DNA of 64,000 nucleotides, taken from contig JAFBJY010001404.1 of assembly GCA_016801885.1 (NCBI GenBank), positions 32,501 to 96,500 on the forward strand, in the 5' to 3' direction. Source of the stretch: Toxotes chatareus. Its lineage: Eukaryota; Chordata; Actinopteri; Toxotidae. Positions 21,847 through 32,757 of this stretch are shown in pieces (the stretch's first letter is position 1; every line of letters begins with the position of its first letter). The notes under the pieces are model-generated. The model was not told the DNA's origin and ran no database searches. It saw only the letters and a program-made list of their open reading frames with translations. The translations under genes and the position numbers were made by a program.

Positions 21847-23793
21847 TTACTGTGTAGGTGCAGAGGGTACCGACATTGCCATGTGTTGTGTGGTCACAGG
21901 TGTGGCCATCACACACACACCCCCTTCAGAGTCCTTGCTGGGACAGCGGGAGAGATAGTCTGCAGTGATGTTATCCTTGCCAGGGATGTGATGCACTGTG
22001 AACCGGAATGGTTGCATTGCCAGATACCACCGGGTGATTCGACCATTTGTGTCCTTCATCCTCTCCAGCCATTGTAATGCCCTATGGTCAGTCTCCACAG
22101 TGAACTCTCTCCCCAGGAGGTAATATTTGAAGGAGTCCAGGGCCCACTTAACTGCCAAAGCTTCTTTCTCCACTGTTGAATAATGGACCTCCCTGGGAAA
22201 CAACTTCCGGCTGATGTAGGCCACAGGATGCTGGTCCCCTTCTGGTCCCTGCAGAAGCACAGCTCCCACACCTCTCTCAGATGCATCAGTCCTCAATATG
22301 AAAGGTTTATCAAAATCTGGACTGTGAAGAACTGGATTCTCACTCAGGGATTTCTGGAGATCCTTGAAAGCTGCCACTGCCTCAGCTGTCCACTGGATGT
22401 GGTTGGGGCATTTTGAGCCGGTCGGTCAGTCAGCAAAGCAGCTCTGGCTGAGAAGTTCTCTATGAACCGATGGTAAAAGCCTGCCATCCCAAGGAATGAT
22501 CTGAGCTGTTTCCTAGTTTGTGGGAGAGGACACGATTCAATTGCATGAACTTTATGCACTTGTGGCTTTATCAACCCACCTCCAATGGTGAAGCCCAGGT
22601 ATTCCGTTTCCTGTCTGGCGAGGGCACACTTTGCTGGATTGATTGTCAGGCCTGCTGCCCGCAGGCACTCCAGGACTTCCTTCAGGTGTCTCAAGTGCTC
22701 CTCCCAGGTGGCGCTGTAGATGACAATATCATCAAGATATGCACAGGCAAAATCAGAAAGCCCACAAAGTACCTGGTCCATCAATCTTTGAAAAGTTGCA
22801 GGGGCCCCATGCAACCCAAATGGCAGGACCGTGAACTGGAAGAGCCCCAGGGAGTCCGGAAAGCTGTCAACTCCTGAGACCGCTGGGTCAGAGGCACCTG
22901 CCAGTAGCCTTTGCAAAGGTCAATTGTGGTCAGGTATTTTGCTTTCCCTAAGCGCTCAATGAGGTCATCAATCCGTGGAGTGGGATACGAATCAAACTTT
23001 GAGATGGAGTTCAGGTACCTGAAGTCAATACAGAAACGGATCTCTCCATTCTTCTTGGGACCAGAACCACCGGATTACACCATTCACTTTTAGAAGGTTG
23101 AATTATTCCCAGGGACAACATGAGGTCCACTTCCTTCTTCAGTGACACCAGGAGGCGCTCTGGTATCCTGTAACTCATACGCCTCACAGTTGCATCAGGT
23201 TTCAGAACAATATCATGCTCCACCAGATTTGTGCGACCTGGATAATCCTGGAATATTTGTGAATTAATCAAAGTCTTCACCTGAGTCTGCTGGTCTTCAG
23301 AAAGGTGGCCCAAATCCAGGTCTGAGGATAGCGGCGCAGGTAGATACTGATCATCCACCTCCTCTTCCTCCCTCACAGCCTGGATCAGCAACACCCTTGC
23401 TCCTTCCTCAGCCCTTGGTACCCATTCTTTGAGGAGGTTGACATGAAGCACACGACTGGAGGGCCTGTGCCCTGGGTCAGAGATCTGATAGGTGGTGGGC
23501 CCAAGCTTCTTCTGGACCTCAAAAGGCCCCTGCCACTTTGCCAACAGCTTGCTGTCACTAGTTGGCAGCATGACCAGGACCTTTTGACCTGGTTCAAAAC
23601 TTCTCTGCCGGGCTGACTGGTCATACCAGGCCTTCTGATGTTTCTGGGCCCCTGCCATGTGTGCCTCAGCCAGCTGACTCATCCTCTGGAGCTTCTCTCT
23701 CATCTGTACAACATAAGAGATGACATTAACAGGCTCCTCGTTCCTGTGATCCCCCTCCCAGGTCTCCCGTAGTAAGGCCAAGGGGCCCCTCAC
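21847..23793 (-). pseudogene. Gmr1-type integrase tail, RT and RNase H
   Basis: Starts with the end of integrase and a GPY/F-like module (KWQGPFEV ... VLHVNLLKEWVPR). The RT N-terminal part follows (YRIPERLL, IIQPSKSEWCNPVVLVP). After a frame break near 23040-22920 come LFQFTVLPFGLHGAPATFQ and the catalytic YLDDIVIYS. RNase H is seen in FILRTDASERGVGAVLLQ, EKEALAVKWAL and ETDHRALQWL. The stop is at 21847, about 330 bp before the LTR. Frame breaks near 23040 and 22360 separate the pieces. Confidence 0.88.
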
Positions 23794-24454
23794 CTCATGA
23801 CCATAAAAAGAAGCTCAAAGGGGGAAAAGCCTGTGGAAGCTTGGGGTACCTCCCTATAGGCAAAGAGAAGGTAGGGAAGCCATTGATCCCAATCAGATCC
23901 AGTCTCATTGACAAACTTACGAAGCATTTGTTTGAGGGTTTGGTTGAAACGCTCTGTTAGTCCATCTGTCTGTGGGTGGTATGGGGTAGTGCGTATGCCC
24001 TTTATGCCCAGAAGCTGGTAAACCTGTTTCAGAAGGTTAGACATAAAGTTAGTGCCTTGGTCTGTTAAAATTTCACGAGGGAAACCCACTCTTGAAAAAA
24101 GAACTGAACCAGGGAAAAAGCCACTGCTTTTGCTTTCACGGATTTCAATGGGAAAACTTCAGGGTATTTGGTGCCATAATCTGTGATGACTAGCATGTAG
24201 CGATTTCCTGATTTGCTTTTTTCCACAGGGCCAACGATGTCCATCCCCAGGCGTTCAAAGGGGGTACTAATGATGGGGAGTGACTGGAGTGGAGCTCTGA
24301 TGGGGCCTCTAAGTGATGTTTTTTGGCACTGAGGACAACTCCTGCAGAACTGGGCCACATCCAACCTCAAGCCTGGCCAGAAAAAGTGGTTCTTAACGCG
24401 GGCAGTGGTCTTATGTTTCCCTAGGTGGCCAGCCCAGGGAATCGAGTGGCCCAA
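23790..24454 (-). pseudogene. Gmr1-type integrase core
   Basis: HHCC zinc region (GHSIPWAGHLGKH ... CRSCPQC) and the DDE triad as RLGMDIVGP, EILTDQGTNF and HPQTDGLTERFNQTL. One frameshift near 24080. Located upstream of RT, the diagnostic reversed order. Confidence 0.9.
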
Positions 24455-24479
24455 GGTTAATACTATATCTCGGACTGCC

Positions 24480-25467
24480 TCATGGGACCACTAGTTGCTT
24501 AACCTGGCCCTGCTGACGGTAGAGGACACCATTCTGAAGGAAATACTCCTCCCTCACTCCATCCAACTCAGTCTCTGGCTCCCTCTCCTTAGCTCTCTGT
24601 AAGACAGTAGACAAAGTTGAATCTTCTTTCTGTAACTGGATTATGTTGCTAGGTATTTGAAAACCTAAGGGCATGTCGGAGCTGCCTCAGCTGAGGGTTG
24701 TACAATAGTGTGCCTGAATTTCTCTTGCCTCCTCTGGCTACGAGGTTTCCGACACTTCCCGGGCTGTGTCTCCAACTCAACGCCATAAAGCGGCAAGGCA
24801 CTGAAGGTTGAGAAATCAGCATCCGCATGCTTAGCTTGTGCCCTGGTGACTGCAACATTACAGCTTTGCACAGGATTCAACAAATCAAAGAGCACCGGCA
24901 GGTCATCCCCAAAACCACTGGAAAAGGCAAGTTATCTGCAACTCCCACATTTAGCAGATAGCTCTGTCCTTGCACTTCCACATAAACATCTGCAGTGGGA
25001 TAAGACTTCTCATCACCATGTACACAGCAAATGGGGATAGTCTCAAGAGTGCAGATGGTATTAGCTGGCACATATTTTCTGTGTACAAGAGTCTGAGTAC
25101 TGCCTGTATCAATCAGGGCTCTGAGGTTTTCTCCATTTATCTTTACCTCGGTCGTTTTCATGGATTGGTTACCCTGAGGCTTAATGGCAACACTTTGTCG
25201 TGGGACAAAACACATTTGAGTGAGCTTAGCTGGATTCTTTGGGCACATTGGTTTAATATGGCCTTCCTGTCCACACAGATAACAAATGGGCGTTTGGCTA
25301 GGAGCTCTTGATAGCACCTGTTGGTTCTCCCTTACCGGAGGCTTACCCACACCTGCTGATGACCTCTGGTGATGTTGAGGGGGGTGCAGGCTTACGGCTA
25401 TCCTTCCCCGCCTTCCAGGTATGGTTACTCCATGGCTGATTCTTTTTCCGAGCGGCCACAAACACAT
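24480..25467 (-). pseudogene. Gmr1-type zinc knuckle, protease and linker
   Basis: CCHC knuckle CYLCGQEGHIKPMC and aspartic protease ALIDTGSTQTLV followed by VVLGMTC. A linker (NVAVTRAQAK ... KEDSTLSTVLQRAKE ... NGVLYRQ) then leads into integrase. At least two frame breaks. Confidence 0.85.
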
Positions 25468-25484
25468 CAGCTAGAGAGGCAGCT

Positions 25485-26294
25485 TCAGCCGCTGACTCTG
25501 GGCCATGCTCTTTTTATCCAAACCTGGAGCTCAGGAGACAACATTCGCAAGTACTGTTCCATAATGATTATTTCACTAATTTCTTGGACAGTTTTACCTC
25601 GCGGTTGGATCCACTTCCCATACAGCTCTTTCAGCCTCACATACAGCTCCTTGGGGCTCTCATCAGGTCTGACATCTAGAGAGCGGAACCTCTGCCTGTA
25701 AGTCTCAGGATTAATATCATACTTTCTCAAAATAGCAGCTTTGACCTCATCATATTCCAGGGAATCATCCACATCCATATTAACATAAGCTCCTCTGGCC
25801 TTGCCAGTTAGGAGTGGAATGAGTCGGAAAACCCAGTCAGATTTTGGCCACCGACATGCTGCTGCAATCCTTTCAAAAGCAATGAGAAAGTGTTCAACAT
25901 CATCATTTTCCGTTAATTTTTCTAATCTGGGTTCGTGAGATAAACGAACCTGGCTTGATGGACTGTTGACAAAGTAGTTGGGCTCCGATGAGCCTGCAGC
26001 TTGGGCCTGCTGGTAATCGTTACCTGAATCAGTCTCCAAAGGGTGCGACACTGTTGAAGTGAGCTCTGGCACTGGAGTTGTACGAGCCTGTACCTCCTGC
26101 TGCAAAAGTCTGAACTGACGCTGAAGTGCTTCAAACCGTTGCTCCTGCCGTGTAACTTCCTCCTTCCGTTCCATCTCCCGGGCCTCCTGTTTCCCCATGA
26201 AGGCCTGAATGATGCCCGTGAGGTCTCTTAAAGTTGGTTCTCTGCTCTCTTCACCCCCAGTGTCTGATGCTTCCTTTAAAGCTCCCCTTTCCAT
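25485..26294 (-). pseudogene. Gmr1-type gag with SCAN-like domain
   Basis: 270 open codons. An acidic and coiled-coil-like N-terminus (about residues 45-75, rich in E/R/Q) is followed by a capsid-like region (NDDVEHFLIAFERIA, WVFRLIPLLTGKARGAY). The C-terminal part is SCAN-like (YRQRFRSLDVRPDESPKEL, IIMEQYLRMLSPELQVWI). Family knowledge: vertebrate SCAN domains derive from Gmr1-like gag. The frame breaks before the zinc knuckle at 25467. Confidence 0.85.
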
Positions 26295-26450
26295 CTCTTC
26301 TTCACTCTCAACCTCGTCCTCAATCCCCTATGTGTGTTTTCCTAAGGTCTGCCCGACCTCCTCTTGCAACTCTTCCTCCCGGTGCATGCCTTCACAAAAT
26401 GGAGGGAAGACAAAGAAAGAAAAAAAAATGCCTGTGTCCTCAACTGGCTG

Positions 26451-26468
26451 ATCCCACCGCTGCCACCA
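26451..26468 (-). promoter_or_regulatory. Primer binding site, complementary to tRNA-Leu(AAG) 3' end
   Basis: Sense TGGTGGCAGCGGTGGGAT lies two bases inside the 5' LTR. It is complementary to the 3' end ATCCCACCGCTGCCA plus CCA of vertebrate tRNA-Leu(AAG), as I recall that tRNA. Confidence 0.75.
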
Positions 26469-26470
26469 AA

Positions 26471-26893
26471 TGTAAGGGACCAAGCTGGCAAGCACGAGGA
26501 ACACAGGTGAATTTCTTCAAAAAGAGGGTTTTATTTACCCAAAAAAAATACAAAGAAAGATTTTAACCAAGATATGATAAACTTGGATCCATAAAAGAGG
26601 TCAACCTAACAGAACTATACTGAAAAAAATATATAAACTCAAGTAACTGAACAGACCAACGGCAAACAAAGACAAACAGACCTACACACTGAACAACAGA
26701 GGACACATATATAATGGTTGATCAGGCCATTATCCTAACAAAAAGGGGGTATTTACAAACAACAAACACGGCAACAAACTTAACAACAGAAAACAAAACC
26801 AGACAATCAGCCTGTCAGTAAAGAATATCTTTAACTACTAACTAAACAATCTAAATCAATGACTAACAGTCTAAAGAAATAATTAACTATACA
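26471..26893 (-). repeat. Gmr1-type LTR shared between two element copies
   Basis: 423 bp, TGTATAG...CTTACA. It serves as 5' LTR for the element at its left. At its right it is flanked by polypurine tract and pol-end sequence, so it is also the 3' LTR of another copy. Confidence 0.85.
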
Positions 26894-27285
26894 AACTAAA
26901 TCCCTAATTCCCCCCCATGATGTGGCACCCCTTGGTCCAGCCCAATTTGGCCGCTCCCTCCATATAATGGCTGCACTTCTGGGGCAGCTCCTTTGGACCC
27001 AGCCTCACAGGACACCACTCTGCAACACCAGCGGCACCAGCAGCAACAGCACTCTCTGCACCGGTAACTCAAACAAACCAAAATTATGAACCATTTAAAC
27101 AAAGAAAAGAGTTGACTGTACAAAAGTTAACTAAAAATGCGCTACAAATAGAACCAATTGTACTGTCAAAAAAGGATAAATAAAGTGTGTGTATTATGTC
27201 AAACAAATCTCATATGTTTTACTGTGTAGGTGCAGAGGGTACCGACATTGCCATGTGTTGTGTGGTCACAGGTGTGGCCATCACA
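26894..27285 (-). mobile_element. Truncated second Gmr1-type copy (3' end only)
   Basis: Matches 21517-21912: polypurine tract, 3' untranslated region and the last pol codons, with small indels. It stops at 'ggccatcaca', where scrambled 5S sequence begins. Confidence 0.85.
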
Positions 27286-27773
27286 TGCCATCCATCCAAG
27301 TACTAACCAGGCTCCCTACCCTGTAAACAGGCTTATGCTAAAACGCCGAGATCAGGGACATTAATCAGATCAGGCGCACAAGAAGCCTCAGGTGGTATAA
27401 CAAGAATTTTCTGTCTGATAAAAGCAAGTCCAACAGCAACCCTGTAAACAGGCTCATTTATACATGCTACACCAAAGGCGGTCTCCCATCCAAGTACCAA
27501 CCAGGCCACGAACATCTCCAATGTTGAATAGGGACATTAATCATCTGGATTTCTCCACAATGTTGAATAGGGACATTAATCAGATTTCTCCACAAATGCA
27601 AGCCATGAAAATGAGCTTTTTCAACTAACAAGAATTTTCTGACTACTCATCATCTGATAAAGTTTCTTACTATCTTTGATTACTTACAAGTCCATTTTAT
27701 CCAACACACCGCCTCAGACACACAGTAATCTAGGGATGGCGTTTTGCTTCATTCTCAAAGATGGGGATAAAAG
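27286..27773 (-). repeat. Scrambled 5S rDNA mosaic
   Basis: Short pieces (10-40 bp) of 5S gene and spacer appear in a jumbled order for about 250 bp, then spacer pieces are duplicated (the 'gaatagggacatt' segment occurs twice). It settles into a normal spacer by about 27600. Confidence 0.8.
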
Positions 27774-27890
27774 GCTTACAGCACCTGGTATTCCCAGGCG
27801 GTCTCCCATCCAAGTACTAACCAGGCCCTACCTGCTTAGCTTCCGAGATCTTCCGAGATCAGGCGTGCTCAGAGTGGTATGGCCGTAAGC
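27774..27890 (-). pseudogene. 5S rRNA gene variant, array 2
   Basis: 117 bp. The 'ttccgagatc' motif is duplicated in place of the normal helix III segment, one C is lost in the central run, and cagagtgg occurs. TTTT terminator. Confidence 0.82.
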
Positions 27891-28177
27891 AAAAAGCAAA
27901 CCCTGTAAAAAGGCTCTTTATACATGCTAAAACGCCACGAACAACTCCAATGTTGAATAGGGACATTAATCATCTGGATTTCTCCACAAATGCAAGCACA
28001 AGAAGCCATGAAAATGAGCTTTTCCACCTAACAAGAATTTTCTGACTACTCATCATCTGATAAAGTTTCTTACTATCTTTGATTACTTACAAGTCCATTT
28101 TTTTATCCAACACCGGCTCAGACACACAGTAATCTAGGGATGGCGCTTTTGCTTCATTCTCAAAGATGGGGATAAAG

Positions 28178-28326
28178 GCTTACAGCACCTGGTATTCCCA
28201 GGCGGTCTCCCATCACAAGTACTAACCAGGCCCTAACAAGAATTTTCTGCTTAGCTTCCTTTGATTACTTACAAGATCAGACGAGATCAGGCGTGCTTCA
28301 GAAAGATGGGGTGGTATGGCCGTAAG
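28178..28326 (-). pseudogene. 5S rRNA gene interrupted by spacer fragments
   Basis: 149 bp. At least three short pieces of 5S spacer are spliced into the gene (aacaagaattttctg; tttgattacttacaag; aaagatgggg). This cannot encode a normal 5S RNA. Confidence 0.85.
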
Positions 28327-28610
28327 TACTAACAGCAAGCCCTGTAAACAGGCTCTTTATACATGCTAAAACGCCCCGAACAACTCCAATGTTGAATAGG
28401 GACATTAATCATCTGGATTTCTCCACAAATGCAAGCACAACAAGCCATGAAATATGAGCTTTTCAAACAAGAATTTTCTGACTACTCATCATCTGATAAA
28501 AATTTCTTACTATCTTTGATTGTTTACAAGTCCATTTTATCCAACACCGTCTCAGACACACAGTAATCTAGGGATGGCGTTTTGCTTCATTCTCAAAGAT
28601 GGGGATAAAG

Positions 28611-28730
28611 GTTTACAGCACCTGGTATTCCCAGGCGGTCTCCCATCCAAGTACTAACCAGGCCCTACCCTGCTTAGCTTCCGAGATCAGACAAGCGATC
28701 AGGCGTGCTCAGGGTGGTATGGCCGTAAGC
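28611..28730 (-). rRNA. 5S rRNA gene, array 2, diverged
   Basis: 120 bp. Changes are gtttacag at the 3' end and acaagcgatcagg in the helix III region. TTT terminator. Confidence 0.8.
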
Positions 28731-29023
28731 AACAGCAAGCCCTGTAAACAGGCTCTTTATACATGCTAAAAGGCCACGAACAACTCCAATGTTGAATAGG
28801 GACATTAATCATCTGGATTTCTCCACAAACAGGCTGCAAGCACAACAAGCCATGAAAATGAGCTTTTCCAACTAACAAGAATTTTCTGACTACTCATCAT
28901 CTGATAAAGTTTCTTACTATGTTTGATTACTTACAAGTCCATTTTTATCCAACACCGCCTCAGACACACAGTAATCTAGGGATGGCGTTTTGCTTCATTC
29001 TCAATCAAAGATGGAGATAAAAG

Positions 29024-29141
29024 GCTTACAGCACCTGGCATTCCCAGGCGGTCTCCCATTCAAGTACTAACCAAGCCCTACCCTGCTTAGCTTCCGAGAT
29101 CAGACGAGATCGGGCGTGCTCAGGGTGGTATGGCCTTAAGC
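29024..29141 (-). rRNA. 5S rRNA gene, array 2
   Basis: 118 bp with scattered changes (cctggcattcc, cattcaag, ccaagccc, final ttaagc). TTTT terminator. Confidence 0.85.
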
Positions 29142-29426
29142 AAAAGCAAGCCCTGTAAACAGGCTCTTTATACATGCTAAAACGCCACGAACAACTCCAA
29201 TGTTGAATAGGGACATTAATCATCTGGATTTTTCCACAAATGCAAGCACAACAAGCCATGAAATATGAGCTTTTCCAACTAACAAAAATTTTCTGACTAC
29301 TCATCATCTGATAAAGTTTCTTACTATGTTTGATTACTTACAAGTCCATTTTTATCCAACACCGCCTCAGACACACAGTAATCTAGGGATGGCGTTTTGC
29401 TTCATTCTCAAAGATGGGGATAAAAG

Positions 29427-29534
29427 GCTTACAACACCTGGTATTCCCAGGCGGTCTCCCATCCAAGTACTAACCAGGGCCTACCCTGCTTAGCTTCCGA
29501 GATCAGGCGTGCTCAGAGTGGTATGGCCGTAAGA
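29427..29534 (-). pseudogene. 5S rRNA variant with the 10-nt deletion
   Basis: Shares the deletion, cagagtgg and gtaaga changes with the unit at 3970. It also carries gggcct. TTTT terminator. Confidence 0.85.
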
Positions 29535-29813
29535 AAGAGCAAGCCCTGTAAACAGGCTCTTTATACATGCTAAACGCCCCGAACAACTCCAATGTTGAAT
29601 AGGGACATTAATCATCTGGATTTCTCCACAAATGCAAGTACAACAAGCCATGAAATATGAGCTTTTTAGAACAAGAATTTTCTGACTACTCATCATCTGA
29701 TAAAGTTTCTTACTATGTTTGATTACTTACAAGTCCATTTTATCCAACACCGCCTCAGACACACAGTAATCTAGGGATGGCGTTTTGCTTCATTCTCAAA
29801 GATGGGGATAAAG

Positions 29814-29921
29814 GCTTACAACACCTGGTATTCCCAGGCGGTCTCCCATCCAAGTACTAACCAGAGCCTACCCTGCTTAGCTTCCGAGATCAGGCGTGCT
29901 CAGAGTGGTATGGCCGTAAGA
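29814..29921 (-). pseudogene. 5S rRNA variant with the 10-nt deletion
   Basis: Same deletion subtype as 3970 and 29427. TTT terminator. Last gene of array 2; its spacer ends at 30135. Confidence 0.85.
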
Positions 29922-30446
29922 AAGAGCAAGCCCTGTAAAAGGCTCTTTATACATGCTAAAACGCATACGAACAACTCCAATGTTGAATAGGGACATTAAT
30001 CATCTGGATTTTTCCACAAATGCAAGCACAACAAGCCATGAAATATGAGCTTTTCCATCTAACAAGAATTTTCTGACTATTCATTATCTGATAAAGTTTC
30101 TTATTATCTTTGATTACTTACAAGTCCATTTTTATCCACAGGTCAGATCACAAACTGCATCAGCCAATCATCATTCCCCTCACTTTCCTCTGACCCTTCT
30201 CTGAAATTCCCAGTGGGTGAACTTTGAATTTCCTGAATTATTTTACTGATTGTGAGAATGATTTCAGCACCAAACAATACAAAGTCACATTAGTTCATCA
30301 GAAGTCTCATTCTTTGTACTAAATTCTGTCCCTTTTTACATTACCAATTCATTAAACGTACAAAATTACATTGCCAAATCTCACGTAACAACCCAGAATC
30401 ATACACAAAAGAAAATAGTGGACCAAAACTGTCCAGCAATCTTGTC

Positions 30447-30515
30447 AGGAACAATAGCTCAACAGGTTGCAAGAGTGACTGGAACATCAAAGACTGTGAG
30501 TTCAATCCTAGGGGA
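30447..30515 (+). repeat. tRNA-like head, module 1
   Basis: Box A-like tagctcaacagg and box B-like gagttcaatcc, 43 bp apart. No believable cloverleaf, so this is a tRNA-derived repeat (SINE-like), not a tRNA gene. Confidence 0.55.
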
Positions 30516-31090
30516 TGTGTTACTTTCTTTATTACCATGCTCTCCAAATTATGATACATACAAATACTATTTTTTCCCTTTATGTACTATGTGAACACTT
30601 GATTTATTTTTTCTCTGTCTACAACCAAGCATATGACTTTTAATGAATGAATACTCTGTATGCAGGTTGCATACTCATTCTCTTAAGATTTAATGGAAAG
30701 CTATATATTTATAGTAAAATTGGTAAGAATGACACATTTCTTACTTGCTAAGAAAAGCTTGTTTTGTTTCCACACATATTACTCTCACAATATAATAAAA
30801 AACAAACTTTAAACATGATGCAATGTTTTATACTAACATGAATGAACTCTCTTTACCTAAATTCTCTGCCTTACAACAACATTGCTGACATCTTGGATCA
30901 CATCCCTGAGTTAAACAGAATCAGATGCATTTCACCTCTTTTACAGACACACACAAGACACTGTCTGCACAGCTACAAATTAATTTTTTTCATACATTCA
31001 TAACCACAGAAAATGAGCTCTACACACACAAAAACCAACTTTGTTTCAGTAATTGAGAAAATGAGCACAAACTGCCCTGTGAAGCAGAAA

Positions 31091-31155
31091 GGGCAATAGC
31101 TCAACAGGTTGCACGCTTGAGCAGAAAGTCAAAGACTGTGAGTTCAAAGCCAAGG
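31091..31155 (+). repeat. tRNA-like head, module 2
   Basis: Second copy with tagctcaacagg and gagttcaaagc. The ends gggcaat / aatgcc could nearly pair like an acceptor stem. Confidence 0.55.
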
Positions 31156-31265
31156 TAATGCCTTATGTTCTTTATGACCGTGCACTCCATGTTATCATAC
31201 ATTATTACTATTTATTCTAGTTATCACTAGTTATTCCAAACATAATAATTTTATTCTTTATGTAC

Positions 31266-31500
31266 TACAGTCAAGCCTGAAATTATTCATAACCCTGGCA
31301 AATTTTGACTTAAAGTTACTTTTAAATGTAAATCAAAGCTGAGAAATATTTTTTTCCACAATGATGCCTCTTGTACATCGTCTTATTATCTTCTGGGAGA
31401 CACCTGTGTCACTTCCAATCAAGAAAACACTTGCTGGTTGAATAAAAGTAACTTTAAGTCAAAATTTCCCAGGGGTATGAATAATTTCGGCTTGACTGTA
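31266..31500. mobile_element. Tc1/mariner-type MITE
   Basis: About 231 bp flanked by TA on both sides. Terminal inverted repeats of about 55 bp begin cagtcaagcc and continue through attattcata and gacttaaagt. It interrupts module 2 at a TA that is still intact in module 1 (gtactatgtg), which shows an insertion with TA duplication. Confidence 0.85.
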
Positions 31501-32567
31501 AATGGACGCTGGTATATTTTTTCTCTGTCTACAACCAAGCATATGACTTTTATTGATGCATACTCTGTAATACAGGTTGCCATTCTCATCCGCTTAACAT
31601 TAATGGGAAACAACATGTTTCTTTCATAAATCACATATGGTGAAACTCACTCATACTCTCACATACCAAAGACTGCCTGACTTAACTTTAACCTACCTTA
31701 ACAATGCAGCCCTGAGAAAAAAAAAAAATGTCACATTGTACATTGATGCTTTGTGCATAAAAATATGTGATTAAAAGAGTGTCTGCTATCTGCAAACATG
31801 TGGACACATTCCTAACACAACTCAGTCAACCTATTGTCTATGCAGTTTGAATACTTGCCAGATAAAATACACATCTCTACATGTAAATTCACTCACACAA
31901 ACACTTCACCTTTACACAAGATAACCACCTACCTGTAACTTTCACTTATTCAAATACATTCTCAACAGACCCTGACCTGACCCATTTCCTCTCACATTCT
32001 CTACTCTGACCAAACTCTGCATTTTCACACACTAAAAACAAACACCATGAAGGGAGGAGCCACTCCATGTTTAAAATCAAATCATTCCATTATTTGATGA
32101 TCTCTACCTGTCAAACCTCAAAAGCAGCTCTGCAGTGTTTCCATCTGTGTTCATGTTGCTGTTTGAGGGTTAAGACTTGGTTTCAGGGTTAGAATTGGGT
32201 TTTGGTTAGGGTTAGGGTAAGGGCTATGTCAGCAAGTGTCCTCACAAAGACATAAGTACCAGTATGTGTGTGTGAGTGTGTGTGTGTTTGTCCTTTGATG
32301 ACTTTGATGTATCAACATTCTACAGCAATATTAATTTTGTACATGTTTAATGAATTGGTAATGTAAAAAAAGGGACAGAATTTAGTACAAAGAGTGAGAA
32401 TTCTGATGAACTAATGTGATTTTGTATTGTTTGGTGCTGAAATCATTCTCACAATCAGTAAAATAATTCAGGAAATTCAAAGTTCACCCACTGGGAATTT
32501 CAGAGAAGGGTCAGAGGAAAGTGAGTGGAATGATGATTGGCTGATACAGTTTGTTCTCTCACCTGTG

Positions 32568-32596
32568 GGCGGGGCTTTACGATGACGTATAAATGC
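32568..32596 (+). promoter_or_regulatory. Promoter-like cluster (GC box, CRE-like, TATA)
   Basis: gggcggggc is followed by tgacgtataaat within 30 bp, about 250 bp before exon-like repeat copy 1. Suggestive of a Pol II promoter; no transcript evidence. Confidence 0.35.
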
Positions 32597-32757
32597 CTTT
32601 GTATGGTAGCATGTCGGCAATTCATTGCTTTTCAGCAATCTCCTGAGATCTTGGACCATTAGCGTTTGAGAGAAGGTCAACATAAGTACCAGCATGTGTG
32701 TGTGAGTGTGTTTGTCCTTTGATGCCTTTGATGTTTCCATCTCTGCTCATGTTGATG

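Larger units (their letters stand above)
21085..26893 (-). mobile_element. Gmr1-type Ty3/gypsy retrotransposon (gag-PR-IN-RT-RH)
   Basis: Two LTRs (21085-21516 and 26471-26893) enclose gag, protease, integrase, RT and RNase H in that order on the minus strand. Integrase ahead of RT is unusual for Ty3/gypsy elements and is the hallmark of the Gmr1 group described from deuterostomes. Primer binding site and polypurine tract are both visible. At least six frame breaks make it inactive. It abuts a truncated copia at the left and a partial second copy of itself at the right. Confidence 0.9.
27286..30135 (-). repeat. 5S rDNA array 2 (partly scrambled)
   Basis: Irregular spacing between genes (404, 433, 413, 403, 387 bp) and a high share of defective genes compared with array 1. 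Spacer type as in array 1. Confidence 0.9.
30136..32568. mobile_element. Non-autonomous element with about 235-bp terminal inverted repeats
   Basis: The arm 30136-30370 and its inverted copy 32324-32568 match closely and end in CCACAGG / CCTGTGG. The left end lies exactly where 5S spacer stops. Inside are two direct repeats about 644 bp apart, each starting with a tRNA-like head. No transposase frame is visible. The superfamily cannot be told from what I see. Confidence 0.65.

Noticed and set aside
30447..30515. A tRNA gene
   Set aside because: Box A- and B-like motifs are present but the spacing is short and no cloverleaf or acceptor stem forms.
32204..32217. Interstitial telomere
   Set aside because: Only two and a half ggttag repeats. 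Such runs are common in fish interspersed repeats.
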